A stretch of 64,000 nt of DNA from FEN-1297 sp964618785. Lineage in GTDB: Bacteria > Bacteroidota > Ignavibacteria > Ignavibacteriales > Ignavibacteriaceae. Position 1 is the first letter of the stretch; every line of letters starts with the position of its first letter. Under the pieces are notes generated by a model. That model saw nothing but the letters and a program-made list of their open reading frames with translations. It was not told the origin of the DNA and searched no databases. The stretch lies in assembly GCA_964618785.1 (NCBI GenBank), contig CAZUCY010000001.1:62001-126000 (forward strand). The letters are read 5' to 3'. The position numbers were made by a program, and so were the translations under genes. This document shows, piece by piece, positions 36,921 through 47,475 of the stretch.

Positions 36921-39875
36921 ATGAAAAAATATTTTATTGGAATTGTACTTCTTATTCTTTTTATATATCAGAATATTATCGCGCAGGATTTAACAAAGTA
37001 TGTCGATCCTTTCATTGGTACGGGAGGAGAAGGGCATACTTACCCCGGGGCTGTTTTACCTTTCGGTATGGTGCAGCTGAGTCCGGATACACGCCCGGGT
37101 AATTGGGATGATTGCAGCGGTTATCATTATAGCTGCAATTCGATTCTCGGCTTTTCACATCTTCATCTAAGCGGTACCGGCGTCCCTGGTTATGGCGATA
37201 TTTTATTCATGCCAACTACCGGGAAAATTCAACTTGAACCGGGAGATGAAAAAAAATCATTAACGGGATATAAAAGTAAATTTGATCACTCTTCCGAAAT
37301 TGCCGAACCTGGTTATTATTCCGTTCTGCTCTCTGATTATTCAATCAGAGCTGAATTGACGGTAACAACTCGTGCCGGGTTTCATCGCTATACTTATCCG
37401 TCAAATTCTTCTGCAAACTTAATTATAGACCTTGTGCACCGGATACAATCAACGGCAGCTATTAAAGAAGCCGAATTCCGTATAGTTGATGAAAATAAAA
37501 TAGAAGGGATGAGAAGAACCAGCGGGTATATAAAGGATCATTTAATTTATTTCGTCGCTGAATTTTCAAAACCGGTTATTGAGTCTGGAATTCAAAACGA
37601 TGGCAGGCTTTCTACCCAAATTAAAGAAGCTAAAGGAACCCGCATTAAAGCTTATTTGAAATTTAACGTGCGTGATAAAGAACCGCTGCTAATTAAAGTA
37701 GGTATTTCTACGGTTGATTATGAAGGCGCAAGAAAAAATCTCGCCGCTGAAATTTCCGGGTGGGATTTTGACAAAGTGAGAAATGACGCAAAAGAAATAT
37801 GGAATAAACAGTTATCAAAAATAATTGTAAAAAATCAATCTGAAGACAAGAAAAAAATATTTTATACCGCACTCTATCACGCCTCCGTAGCTCCCAATAT
37901 ATACTTTGATGTGGATAGAAGATACCGTGGAAGAGATAGGCAGGTTCATTATTGCAAAGATTTTGATAACTATACCGCCTTTTCATTATGGGATACTTTC
38001 CGTTCCACACATCCGTTATATCTTCTGATTGATCCTGAACGGGCAAACAATATGGTTAATTCGCTTTTGGCAAAGTATGATGAAAGCGGTATGCTTCCCA
38101 AAATTGAATATGGAAACAACGAAACCGGCGATATGATCGGTTATCATTCTTTGCCCGTTATTGCTGATGCTTATGTAAAAGGAATCCGTGGTTTTGATGC
38201 TGAACATGCATTAAAAGCAATGGTGAACTCGGCTTATTACAGCGATCCTGAAATGAAATTATATATGCAGCTTGGATATGTCCCGGCAGATAAAAAAAAG
38301 GAATCAGTCTCTAAGACTATTGAGTATTCTTATGATGATTGGACTATATATGCCTTGGCAAATGCAGTTGGTGACCAAAAAACGGCTAATGAATTTCTTC
38401 TACGGTCAGAATACTACAGGAACTTATTTAATGGATATTCAGGGTTTTTTAGAGGTAGAAATTCTTCCGGAGACTGGGTCCCGGAATTTGATCCTTTTGA
38501 AGTTTCGCATGATTTTACCGAAGGTAATGCCTGGCAGTATAGCCTGTTTGCGCCCCATGATATGAATGGCTTGATTAATTTGTACGGCGGTAAAAAGAAA
38601 TTTATCAGTCATGTCGATCGGTTGTTTTCCTCTAAATCTGTTTTCACGGGGAAAAAAATTTCCGACTTAACCGGTACAATAGGGCAATATGTACACGGTA
38701 ATGAACCCAGCCATCACATAGCGTATGTTTATAATTTTGTTGATCAGCCATGGAAAACACAAGAAAGAATTCATCAGCTTTGCAAAGAAATGTACACAAC
38801 TCATCCCGATGGACTAATCGGTAACGATGACTGCGGTCAAATGTCCTCTTGGTTCATTTTTTCATCTATGGGCTTTTATCCATTTTGTCCCGGAACGGAT
38901 GAGTACCAAATAGGCGCTCCTTTCTTTGATGAGGTTACACTGAACCAGGTTAATGGTAAAAAGTTTGTTATTAAAACTGAAAATCTTAGCGATAAGAATT
39001 ATTATATTCAATCTGCTCAGCTAAACGGGAAAGAATTGAATGTGCCGTTTATTAAACATTCCAATATTGCAGAGGGCGGTGTATTAATATTTCGCATGGG
39101 AAGCGCGCCGAATAAGAATTGGGGAAATGTTGATAAAGAAAGTCCGTATTCTTTATCAAAAGGCAGAGTTGTCAGCATACCTTATGTAAAAAACGATATC
39201 GGTTATTTTGCAAATAAAACAAAAGTTGAACTTGGATGTGCTACTGACGGAGCGGAAATCCGTTATACGCTTGACGGCTCATTACCCGATAAAAATTCAA
39301 TATTGTTCAAAAAACCATTTACATTATTTGAAAGTGCAGAGCTAAAAGTCTGTGCATTTAAAGATGAGTTGAAACCTTCTCCGGTACTAAAAATTAATGC
39401 GGTAAAAGCTAAGTTTGAAAAAGCAGTTGATATCTCTGAAGATTCATTGATAAACGGTGTACAATATAAATATTATGAGGGGCTAATAAACTCTGCTTAT
39501 GATATCCCCGGTGGAGTTATAAAAAAAATCGGCAATCTGAAATATTTTTCATTGGAGCCGGCGGAAGTAAAAGAATTATATGGTTTTTCTTTTAATGGTT
39601 ACATTTATATCCCCGACGAGCAAATTTACTCCTTCTACACTAAGTCGGATGATGGAAGTGTTCTGTTGATTGATAATAAAGAAGTTGTTAATAACGACGG
39701 CGCTCATTCAGCCTCAAGAGCGATCTCCAATGTAATCGCATTGAGTAAAGGCTTTCATGCTTTTACTCTCTTATACTTTAACCGGTATAAAGATGCCGTT
39801 GTGATAGTTGGTTGGGGCAGTAAAAAAATATCCAGTCAGGTTATTCCGGCAAAATATTTATTCAGAAAAAAATAA
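36921..39875 (+). CDS. GH92 exo-alpha-mannosidase B with chitobiase-C-like and PA14 modules
   Basis: A protein of 984 residues with a signal peptide ending NIIAQD. The GH92 domain (about 25-745) has YVDPFIGTGGEGHTYPGA, PFGMVQLSPDTRP, HGNEPSHHIAY and GNDDCGQMSSWF. A chitobiase/hexosaminidase C-terminal-like segment follows at about 775-815 (AEIRYTLDGSLPDKNS). A PA14 module at about 840-984 (FSFNGYIYIPDEQIYSFYT, SDDGSVLLIDNKEVVN) is expected to bind carbohydrate. This two-module tail is absent from the other three GH92 proteins here. It lies 271 bases after the toroid glycosidase on the same strand and ends 18 bases from the convergent GH78 gene. Confidence 0.92.
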   Translation: MKKYFIGIVLLILFIYQNIIAQDLTKYVDPFIGTGGEGHTYPGAVLPFGMVQLSPDTRPGNWDDCSGYHYSCNSILGFSHLHLSGTGVPGYGDILFMPTTGKIQLEPGDEKKSLTGYKSKFDHSSEIAEPGYYSVLLSDYSIRAELTVTTRAGFHRYTYPSNSSANLIIDLVHRIQSTAAIKEAEFRIVDENKIEGMRRTSGYIKDHLIYFVAEFSKPVIESGIQNDGRLSTQIKEAKGTRIKAYLKFNVRDKEPLLIKVGISTVDYEGARKNLAAEISGWDFDKVRNDAKEIWNKQLSKIIVKNQSEDKKKIFYTALYHASVAPNIYFDVDRRYRGRDRQVHYCKDFDNYTAFSLWDTFRSTHPLYLLIDPERANNMVNSLLAKYDESGMLPKIEYGNNETGDMIGYHSLPVIADAYVKGIRGFDAEHALKAMVNSAYYSDPEMKLYMQLGYVPADKKKESVSKTIEYSYDDWTIYALANAVGDQKTANEFLLRSEYYRNLFNGYSGFFRGRNSSGDWVPEFDPFEVSHDFTEGNAWQYSLFAPHDMNGLINLYGGKKKFISHVDRLFSSKSVFTGKKISDLTGTIGQYVHGNEPSHHIAYVYNFVDQPWKTQERIHQLCKEMYTTHPDGLIGNDDCGQMSSWFIFSSMGFYPFCPGTDEYQIGAPFFDEVTLNQVNGKKFVIKTENLSDKNYYIQSAQLNGKELNVPFIKHSNIAEGGVLIFRMGSAPNKNWGNVDKESPYSLSKGRVVSIPYVKNDIGYFANKTKVELGCATDGAEIRYTLDGSLPDKNSILFKKPFTLFESAELKVCAFKDELKPSPVLKINAVKAKFEKAVDISEDSLINGVQYKYYEGLINSAYDIPGGVIKKIGNLKYFSLEPAEVKELYGFSFNGYIYIPDEQIYSFYTKSDDGSVLLIDNKEVVNNDGAHSASRAISNVIALSKGFHAFTLLYFNRYKDAVVIVGWGSKKISSQVIPAKYLFRKK

Positions 39876-39893
39876 TTTAAAAGATCAAAAAAT

Positions 39894-42662
39894 TTAATCT
39901 TTTATTACAAAATAATATTTACCCGATCCGATATGCAATAATATTTTCCCGTCGGCTGATTTTTCGGATTGTGCTTCTTTTAGTTCCTCAACCGGCTTGC
40001 CGCTTTCAAAAATCTTTTCTTTTGTACCGGTCGGCATAAGAACATCCGCGGTTGTATTAGGCGGAATCTGTATGTCAAACATAACGGAATCATTTTCATT
40101 TCTCCAACCGGACGAAATCATTCCGTAAATGGAATGATATTCCGCTTTTGCAAATTTCAATTCTTTTGTTATATGCGGATTTACAATAATGTTTTTATAG
40201 CCGGGTCTGTCTGGATCAGTTTCAATACCCGCAACACTGCTGTAAAGCCATTTCCCGACAGCGCCGTAAGCATAATGATTAAACGAGTTCATTCCATCGT
40301 TTTGAAATGAGCCATCAGGTTTTATACCGTCCCAGCGTTCCCAAATAGTAGTTGCACCTTTTGTAACCGGGTAAAGCCATGAAGGATACTTTTTCCTGAA
40401 TAGGAGCATATATGCTAAATCTGTGTAGCCGTTATCTGTAAGTACCCGGCTTATTCGTGAAGCGCCAAGAAAGCCGGTTGTTAGATGTCCGAAATTTGCA
40501 ACGTCGTCAGCAAGGCGTTTCGCTGTTGTTGCTATTAAGTTTTCGGGAATAAGTTCGAAATCCAGAGCTAATGCATAGGCGGTTTGTGTATTGGATGCAA
40601 GCCTTCCGGTTTGAGTTATAAATTCCTTTTGAAATGCATTTTTTATGTTTTTCATCAAGTCGGAGTACTCTTCTGCGTCTTGTTTCTTCCCAAGTATTAA
40701 AGCAATTTTTTGCAGTAGACTTGTCGAATGGTAGAAATATGCTGTCCCTATAAGATCTTTATCAGTTGTTGCGCCGGGGTAATCCGATGCTGTAGTTGCA
40801 AATGCCAGCCAATCTCCGTAGCCGACGGCTTTTTTCCATATGTAGGAATCGCCCGCATTTTTCTTTAAGTATTTAATCCAGGCTTTCATTGATTCATATT
40901 GTGTCTCCAGAATCCGGGTATCGCCGTAGTTTTGATAAACCGTCCAGGGAACGATTACTGCTGCATCCGCCCAACCGGCTGCGCCTCCATTATTACTTAA
41001 AATATTTGGAATTACATCCGGGATCCTTCCGTCTTCATATTGATCGGCAATGAAATCTTTCATCCACTTTGTGTAAAAAGATGCTGCGTCCATATTGAAA
41101 CATGCGGTGGGTGCAAAAACTTCCGCGTCGCCGGTCCAGCCCAATCTTTCATCTCGCTGCGGGCAGTCGGTTGGTATTCCCAAAAAGTTACCTCTTAATC
41201 CCCACTGAATATTCCTTTGTAATTGATTAACTAATGAATCGGAACACTCAAAACTTCCGGTTGGGGTCATATCTGAATGTATTACTTCACCGGAAATATC
41301 ATTAAGAGAAATTTCCCCGGGATAATCCGTTACTGCGACGTATCTAAAACCTTGAAATGTAAAATGCGGTCGGAATTTCTCTATATCGTTGCCTTTGAAA
41401 ATATATTCTACTTTTTGTTGTGCTCTGCGGAGATTTGCCGTATAAATATTCCCGTCTTTATCAAGTACTTCGGCATGTCTTAAATTTATTTTATCGCCTG
41501 CGCTGCCTTTTAATTTAAACTGAACCCAGCCTACCATATTTTGTCCCATATCGAAAACTAAATCGCCATTGGGAGATTTAAATTCTTTGATTGGTTTTAT
41601 AGTTTGTGTTACCCTGATTACGGGATCCGCTGATGCTGTTAAAATTTCTTTGCTGTATTGTTTTTCAACTACATCGCTCCAGTCTTTGTCATCAAAGCCC
41701 GGTTTATCCCAACCGTCTTTTTCCAACCAGGCATCATAGGTCTCCCCATCATAAATCTCCGACATTAAGATTGGTCCCTTAGCCGATTTCCATGCGGAAC
41801 CGGATTTAATTATTTCTGTTGTCCCATCCTTATACGTGATGTTAACCTGTAATAATAGACCGGGTTTTTTACCGTAATTGTTCTGCTTCTTGTCCCAGGT
41901 TAAAGGACCCCTGTACCAGCCGTCGCCGAGAATTACTCCTAAAACATTTCTGCCTTGTTGAATATTTTCTGTTATATCATAAGTTTGATATTGAAGGCGT
42001 TTGTTATAACTGGTCCAGCCTGGCGTGAATAATTGATCGCCGGCTTTATCTCCGTTGATCTGGAATTCGTAAAGTCCATGACTGGTTACATAAGCTCTTG
42101 CTGATTTTACAGGTTTTTTTATATAAAATTCATTGCGAAGCATAGGGCACGCATTATAATTATTTTCAGTTTCTTCCAACTCCGGCTCAATCCATTCAGC
42201 TTGCCAATCCTCTGCTTTCAACAAACCCATTTCCCAGTACGAAGTTTTACTCCAATTGGACTCGCTTCCGTCTTTATCCCAAATTTTAACTTGCCAATAT
42301 ATACGCTGTCCGGATTTCAATGCCGTGCCGTTATAAACAACCTGGTTGGACTGATCCGATAAAATTTTACCGCTGTCCCATAAAAGACCTTTGCCCTTTA
42401 ATAATTCCTTTTCTGATTCGGAAGCGCGTATTTGGTAAGCTTTTTGTTTAAAATTTCTTTTGCCGGAGAGAATTTCCCAGCTGAATCTGGGGTGTGTCGC
42501 ATCAATGCCAAGAGGGTTGATTTTATACTCCGTTCTAAGGTTGGTTAACTCCGGTAAATCCGATGCCTTAATCTGTTGGAAAAATAATCCAATTTGTAAA
42601 AACACCAGTAATAAACAGCTGCGGCGTCTAAGCCGTGCTATAAATTCATTCATCTTTAGCAT
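39894..42662 (-). CDS. Secreted GH78 alpha-L-rhamnosidase
   Basis: A protein of 922 residues from the ATG at 42662. That start places a basic N-terminus (RLRRRS) directly before the hydrophobic signal segment; an upstream ATG at 42707 would add 15 residues. The family order is intact: fibronectin-like N-domain (NPLGIDATHPRFSWEI), beta-sandwich Bac_rhamnosid_N (ARAYVTSHGLYEFQINGDK, LGVILGDGWYRG), and a second sandwich. The six-hairpin catalytic domain (GIPTDCPQRDERLGWTGDAE) and a C-terminal beta-domain follow. GH78 enzymes invert alpha-L-rhamnosides; the acidic residues of the RDERLGWTGD loop take part in catalysis. It is divergent from the GH92 at 42907, with a possible copy of the shared element in front. 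Confidence 0.93.
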   Translation of the reverse strand: MLKMNEFIARLRRRSCLLLVFLQIGLFFQQIKASDLPELTNLRTEYKINPLGIDATHPRFSWEILSGKRNFKQKAYQIRASESEKELLKGKGLLWDSGKILSDQSNQVVYNGTALKSGQRIYWQVKIWDKDGSESNWSKTSYWEMGLLKAEDWQAEWIEPELEETENNYNACPMLRNEFYIKKPVKSARAYVTSHGLYEFQINGDKAGDQLFTPGWTSYNKRLQYQTYDITENIQQGRNVLGVILGDGWYRGPLTWDKKQNNYGKKPGLLLQVNITYKDGTTEIIKSGSAWKSAKGPILMSEIYDGETYDAWLEKDGWDKPGFDDKDWSDVVEKQYSKEILTASADPVIRVTQTIKPIKEFKSPNGDLVFDMGQNMVGWVQFKLKGSAGDKINLRHAEVLDKDGNIYTANLRRAQQKVEYIFKGNDIEKFRPHFTFQGFRYVAVTDYPGEISLNDISGEVIHSDMTPTGSFECSDSLVNQLQRNIQWGLRGNFLGIPTDCPQRDERLGWTGDAEVFAPTACFNMDAASFYTKWMKDFIADQYEDGRIPDVIPNILSNNGGAAGWADAAVIVPWTVYQNYGDTRILETQYESMKAWIKYLKKNAGDSYIWKKAVGYGDWLAFATTASDYPGATTDKDLIGTAYFYHSTSLLQKIALILGKKQDAEEYSDLMKNIKNAFQKEFITQTGRLASNTQTAYALALDFELIPENLIATTAKRLADDVANFGHLTTGFLGASRISRVLTDNGYTDLAYMLLFRKKYPSWLYPVTKGATTIWERWDGIKPDGSFQNDGMNSFNHYAYGAVGKWLYSSVAGIETDPDRPGYKNIIVNPHITKELKFAKAEYHSIYGMISSGWRNENDSVMFDIQIPPNTTADVLMPTGTKEKIFESGKPVEELKEAQSEKSADGKILLHIGSGKYYFVIKD

Positions 42663-42703
42663 GATGTCATTCCATTTGTATTTTTTATTAAAAAATTGTT
42701 TAA

Positions 42704-42769
42704 CCAAAAAATAGGTTTTAGTATACTCGGTTTTTTCTTCAACGTAATATTACTATACACCGGTTTAAA
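42704..42769 (-). promoter_or_regulatory. Possible shared element plus -7 box, GH78 gene (weaker copy)
   Basis: Read on the minus strand from 42769: TTTAAACCGGTGTATAGTAA then TATTACGTTGAAG, closest to the copy at 23416. The box TATTTTTTGG starts at 42713, 56 bases on. The GH78 start lies 42 bases after the box. Confidence 0.3.
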
Positions 42770-42906
42770 AATAAATAGTATATTATCAATTGACTTGTAT
42801 ATAAATTAAATTCTTAGGTAGATATGTTAAAGTCCTGTTTATTCGGCTGTTTTATTTACTATATTGCATACAAAAAAAATAAATGCTAAAAATTACGGTT
42901 TAAAAA

Positions 42907-45207
42907 ATGGAAAAATATTTATTATTTATTCTTGTCGTTTGTAGCTTAATAAATGTTAATGCGGGCAGTACAATTAAAAAAGAATCAAAAAATTATGCGG
43001 ATTATGTTAACCCATTGGTTGGAACGATTTCCGAACATCAGCTATCCAACGGAAACACGTACCCGGCAATTGCGCTCCCATGGGGTATGAATTTCTGGTC
43101 GCCGCAAACAGGAAAGAATGGCGATGGCTGGCAGTACTCTTATGATTCGCATAAGATTATTGGCTTCAAACAAACTCATCAACCTTCCCCGTGGATCGGA
43201 GATTATGGCGCCTTTTCCATTATGCCGGAAACAGGAGAATTAAAAATAGGCGAAGATGAACGCGCTGCATGGTTTAGCCATAAAAGAGAAACCGCAAAAC
43301 CGTATTATTACCAGGCATACCTTGGTGATTATAATGTCTGGGTAGAAATCACTCCAACGGAAAGAGCCGCGCAATTTCAAATAAAATACCACGGGTTTGA
43401 TAAGTCTTATCTTTTAATTGATGCATTTGATAAAGGCTCGTATGTTAAAATCCTTCCAAAAGAAAAAAAAATAATCGGCTTTTGCAGGAACAACGAAGGG
43501 GGAGTGCCGGATAATTTTCATAATTACTTTGTTATTTATTTTGATAAGGAAATCGACTCCACTTATACATGGAATAACGCTGAGATTCATCCTGGTTATC
43601 TTGAAGAGGAAGGCGATCATGTTGGGGCGGTAATAAAATTCAAATCTCAGGAAGATGAAATTGTCCATCTTAAAATTGCCTCTTCTTTTATAAGCTATGA
43701 ACAGGCTGAATTAAATCTTAAAAGGGAAATTGGAAACGATTCTTTCCTTCAAACAATGAACAAAGCGAAAAACATTTGGAATGAAGGTCTGGGGAAAATT
43801 GAAGCCGAAGGCGGAACTGAAGACCAGCTAAAAACTTTTTATACGGCAATTTATAGGACAATGCTGTTCCCCCGGCAATTTTTTGAATATAATAAAGAAA
43901 ATAAGGCTGTTCATTACAGCCCTTATAACGGGAAAATTTTACCGGGATATATGTTTACCGATGATGGCTTCTGGGATACTTTCCGTGCTGTATTTCCTTT
44001 CTTTACAATAATGCATCGCGATCTTTGCAGCCGTATAATGCAAGGACTTGTCAATACTTATAAAGAAAGTGGCTGGCTGCCTGAATGGGCTAGCCCGGGT
44101 CATAGAGATTGTATGATCGGTTCTAATTCAGCTTCAATTATTGCCGACGCTTATTTAAAAGGTATTAGAGGCTATGACATCAATACTCTCTACGAAGCGG
44201 TATTAAAAAATTCTGAAAATGAAGGTCCCCTTAAATCTGTAGGTAGATTTGGGGTAAAATATTACAACTCTTTAGGTTACATTCCTTATGATGTTAAAGT
44301 AAATGAAAATGCTGCAAGAACTTTGGAATATAGTTACGATGATTTCACAATTATGAAACTTGCCGAAGCATTAAAAAGACCTCAAAGTGAAATAGATAAA
44401 TTTGCAAAACGCGCTCTCAATTACAGAAATGTTTTTGACCCTTCTACAAACTTTATGCGTGGAAGAAATAAAGACGGAAGCTGGCAGTCGCCGTTTAGAC
44501 CTGATAAGTGGGGCGACGCATTTACCGAAGGATGCTCTTGGCATTACACTTGGGCTGTGTTTCATGATCCTCAAGGTCTGATAAATTTGATGGGGGGAAG
44601 AGAAAAATTTATAAATAAACTTGATTCGGTCTTTATAACTCCCCCCACTTTTGATTGCTCTTATTATAAAAGACAGATTCATGAAATTACCGAAATGGTC
44701 ATCGTGGGAATGGGCCAGTACGCTCACGGGAATGAACCTGTACAGCATGGCATTTATTTGTTTAACTACGCGGGTGAACCTTGGAAAGCTCAAAAATATG
44801 TACGCGAAACTATGGATCTTCTATATAATCCTTACCCGGATGGACTTTGTGGCGATGAAGATAACGGACAGACTTCGGCATGGTATGTGCTCTCCGCGAT
44901 GGGATTCTATTCCGTTTGTCCCGGTGCCGGGCAGTATGTTTTTGGCTCTCCTTTGTTTAATAAAATCTCTTTACATTTAGAAAATGGAAAAACATTTGTA
45001 ATCAATAGTTTAAATAATTCCAGGGAAAATGTTTATATCAAGAGCGCTAAACTGAATGGAAAAAATTACACTAAGAATTTTATAGCTCACGACGATATAA
45101 TGAACGGCGGCTTGCTCGATTTTAAAATGGACAAAATACCAAACTTGAAAAGAGGAATTAATAAAGAAGATTTTCCATATTCATATTCAAATGAATTGAA
45201 AAAATAA
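42907..45207 (+). CDS. GH92 exo-alpha-mannosidase C
   Basis: A protein of 766 residues with a signal peptide (VNAGSTIKK). GH92 marks are YVNPLVGTISEHQL, LPWGMNFWSPQTG, HGNEPVQHGIYLF (general acid Glu in GNEP) and GDEDNGQTSAWY. The last differs from GNDDxGQMSAW of copies A and B: Asp replaces Asn before the acidic pair and Thr replaces Met. The second His of HGNEPSH is replaced (HGNEPVQ, with His one position later), which may shift linkage specificity. Calcium-dependent inverting alpha-mannosidase is the family activity. It is divergent from GH78 and followed by a hairpin terminator. Confidence 0.9.
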   Translation: MEKYLLFILVVCSLINVNAGSTIKKESKNYADYVNPLVGTISEHQLSNGNTYPAIALPWGMNFWSPQTGKNGDGWQYSYDSHKIIGFKQTHQPSPWIGDYGAFSIMPETGELKIGEDERAAWFSHKRETAKPYYYQAYLGDYNVWVEITPTERAAQFQIKYHGFDKSYLLIDAFDKGSYVKILPKEKKIIGFCRNNEGGVPDNFHNYFVIYFDKEIDSTYTWNNAEIHPGYLEEEGDHVGAVIKFKSQEDEIVHLKIASSFISYEQAELNLKREIGNDSFLQTMNKAKNIWNEGLGKIEAEGGTEDQLKTFYTAIYRTMLFPRQFFEYNKENKAVHYSPYNGKILPGYMFTDDGFWDTFRAVFPFFTIMHRDLCSRIMQGLVNTYKESGWLPEWASPGHRDCMIGSNSASIIADAYLKGIRGYDINTLYEAVLKNSENEGPLKSVGRFGVKYYNSLGYIPYDVKVNENAARTLEYSYDDFTIMKLAEALKRPQSEIDKFAKRALNYRNVFDPSTNFMRGRNKDGSWQSPFRPDKWGDAFTEGCSWHYTWAVFHDPQGLINLMGGREKFINKLDSVFITPPTFDCSYYKRQIHEITEMVIVGMGQYAHGNEPVQHGIYLFNYAGEPWKAQKYVRETMDLLYNPYPDGLCGDEDNGQTSAWYVLSAMGFYSVCPGAGQYVFGSPLFNKISLHLENGKTFVINSLNNSRENVYIKSAKLNGKNYTKNFIAHDDIMNGGLLDFKMDKIPNLKRGINKEDFPYSYSNELKK

Positions 45208-45242
45208 TAGTTCGCAAAATTTTGTATATTTCTTTAATTAAC

Positions 45243-45276
45243 CTCCGGGGTTTGGCTTCAACCTCGGGGTTTATTC
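45243..45276 (+). terminator. Hairpin terminator (repeat family), between convergent genes
   Basis: Stem CTCCGGGGTT pairs with AACCTCGGGG around loop TGGCTTC, followed by TTTATTCTTT. The same hairpin sequence recurs at 63432 and, with a tandem duplication, at 56221. It lies 36 bases after the stop of GH92 C. Confidence 0.65.
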
Positions 45277-45280
45277 TTTC

Positions 45281-45308
45281 CGGAAATTGATTGAAAGAGC
45301 AATTTCCG
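45281..45308. repeat. Perfect 9-bp inverted repeat beside the terminator
   Basis: CGGAAATTG and CAATTTCCG flank a 10-base loop. It lies in the gap between two convergent genes and may help terminate the minus-strand gene ending at 45340. Confidence 0.5.
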
Positions 45309-45339
45309 CCTCACCCAATGTCCTGGCTTCGCTTGGAGC

Positions 45340-47475
45340 TCATTTCAAGAGAATCAACTTCTTAGTTTCAACAAAACTTCCGGCTTGGATTCTGTAAAAA
45401 TAAATTCCGCTTGCAAACATACCTGCATTAAACTCAAAACTATAACTTCCTGCATTCTTCTCTTCATTTACCAGCGTTGTTACCTCTCGCCCAAGTATAT
45501 CATAAACTTTTATTAAAACATGGCTTGCTTTAGGTAGGTTATAGCTTATTGTTGTTGATGGGTTAAATGGATTGGGGTAATTCTGTTGCAATGAATATTC
45601 CAAATACTGGTGCACAGTACCTTGTTTAACTGTTGTTATAATTTCTGATAACGGTCGCCTCCATATTCCACTGGAAAATAAACTATCCCCGTAGACAGAT
45701 TTGTTACTTTTTTTAGACATCTCTTCCGGTGAAGCCAGACCGACAAACAAATAAGTATCATTAACAACAACAGTTTGAATATTGACTTCGCTTTCAGGGG
45801 TAACCAGGGTCCATTTTTTGCCGTTATTTGTTGAAAGAAAAACCCCCCCTAATCCAATAGTCCCTGCGAATATATTTGAATCACTTACAGCAAAAGTTGA
45901 TACATTCAGGCTGGACAATCCATTATTTGCTGAACTCCAACTTGAACCGTTATTGGTGGAAAGATATATTCCATTATTATCGCCGACTGCTGCATAGATA
46001 TTAGTTCCGGATACAGCCATGGACTGAATATTACTATCTGGTAAACCATTATTAACTGGGTTCCATATTGAACCATTATTGGTGGAAAGTAATATACCGC
46101 TTCCAAACGTGCCGGCAAAAAGATTCGACCCGCTTAAAGCAAAAACCTTTATCATCCCGTTGGTCCAGTTAATTATTGGTGACCAGTTTGCGCCATCATC
46201 CGTTGATTGATACAGCACATTACATCCAGCAATTATATTACCGCCATCCGGAATAAGTGCGGCTAAATTGATATCCCTGTTCGCTAATGCCCAGTTGTCG
46301 CCAAAGTTTGTAGAAAGGTAGATGCCTCCGCTTGTTGATGCTATAATATTTGAATCACTAATTAATATCGAATAAACATCTTCTACATATTCATGCCCGT
46401 AAGTTAAACCTGTATTAACCGGTACCCAGCTGTTCCCATTATCATTAGACACAAAAGCTCCTCCCTGAAAAGTACCGGCAAAAAGAGTTGAGCCGCCTGT
46501 AGTTAGTGTTTTAACTATAGGAGTCATATTGGCTGGTTTTACCCAATTGGTTCCATTGTCCGAGGTTCTAAATAGGCCTCCTCCGATCGTACCGGCATAG
46601 ATATTTTGACCACTTGCCTGAAGAGCGCCAACACAAAGATTTGTTAAACCGGAATTTACTGAATTCCAGCTCCCTCCGTGATTGGTAGAAAGAAAGACGC
46701 CGCTTTGAGAAGTTCCTCCGTAGATGTTGGTTCCACTTACTGCAAAAGAAATAACATCCTGATCGGTTAGCCCGGAATCTACAGAAGTCCAGTTACTCCC
46801 TTCATTTTCTGAAAGGAAAATGCCCCCCTGGGTTCCGGCAAACAAACTTGTTCCTTCCACAACTAAAGCATTGATATATAAATTTCCCAACCCTGAATCT
46901 GCATTAATCCAGTTAGTACCATTGTTAGTTGATCGGTATATTCCACCGCCGCCGGTTCCGGCAAAAAGATCATTACCAACTACAGCAAACGATGAGATAA
47001 ACATATTGTCCAGACCTGAACTTACAGGTATCCAATTTGTTCCATAATCAGATGATAAAAAAACTCCCCCTCCGGAGGTACCTGCAAAGAGGCTGTCCCC
47101 TTTAAAAGTCATAGCCATTACACAATATGATGTGAGTCCGGTATTAACCATATTCCAGCAAATACCATTTATATCTGCCCTATGATAAGAAGCAAATATT
47201 CCCCCTTCAGTACCTGCAAATACATTTGTATCCTGGATAGCCAAACAATTGATATGAGTGAAAACCAATCCGTTTACAAGTCCATTATTGAAGGAGTTAC
47301 CGTCGGGGACCCCCAAACTATAAACTCCGCTTTCAGTTCCTGCCAAAATTTCTGATCCATATAATGCAAGACAATGAACATTTACTTCAGTTGGACGGCC
47401 GGTTTGCACCCACTGTGCAAAACATATTTTCGTTATAACTAAAAAGAAAAATAAAATTTGTAGAAAGGATTTCAT
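45340..47475 (-). CDS. Secreted 14-repeat beta-propeller protein with T9SS sorting domain
   Basis: A protein of 711 residues. A signal peptide (KICFAQW) is followed by about 14 repeats of roughly 42 residues with the theme LFAGTxGGGVFLSTNNGxxW and xxVNSGL, as in BNR/YCF48-like propellers. A T9SS type A sorting domain (NYPNPFNPS, LGREVTTLV, SGIYFYRI) ends the protein. Fourteen repeats suggest two seven-bladed propellers. It is exported, with no catalytic motif, so adhesion or glycan binding is likely (inference). GGAGG lies just before the ATG on the minus strand. It is the only gene here with no clear link to a glycan step apart from its secretion route, and may be a bystander inserted between two GH92 genes. 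Confidence 0.8.
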   Translation of the reverse strand: MKSFLQILFFFLVITKICFAQWVQTGRPTEVNVHCLALYGSEILAGTESGVYSLGVPDGNSFNNGLVNGLVFTHINCLAIQDTNVFAGTEGGIFASYHRADINGICWNMVNTGLTSYCVMAMTFKGDSLFAGTSGGGVFLSSDYGTNWIPVSSGLDNMFISSFAVVGNDLFAGTGGGGIYRSTNNGTNWINADSGLGNLYINALVVEGTSLFAGTQGGIFLSENEGSNWTSVDSGLTDQDVISFAVSGTNIYGGTSQSGVFLSTNHGGSWNSVNSGLTNLCVGALQASGQNIYAGTIGGGLFRTSDNGTNWVKPANMTPIVKTLTTGGSTLFAGTFQGGAFVSNDNGNSWVPVNTGLTYGHEYVEDVYSILISDSNIIASTSGGIYLSTNFGDNWALANRDINLAALIPDGGNIIAGCNVLYQSTDDGANWSPIINWTNGMIKVFALSGSNLFAGTFGSGILLSTNNGSIWNPVNNGLPDSNIQSMAVSGTNIYAAVGDNNGIYLSTNNGSSWSSANNGLSSLNVSTFAVSDSNIFAGTIGLGGVFLSTNNGKKWTLVTPESEVNIQTVVVNDTYLFVGLASPEEMSKKSNKSVYGDSLFSSGIWRRPLSEIITTVKQGTVHQYLEYSLQQNYPNPFNPSTTISYNLPKASHVLIKVYDILGREVTTLVNEEKNAGSYSFEFNAGMFASGIYFYRIQAGSFVETKKLILLK

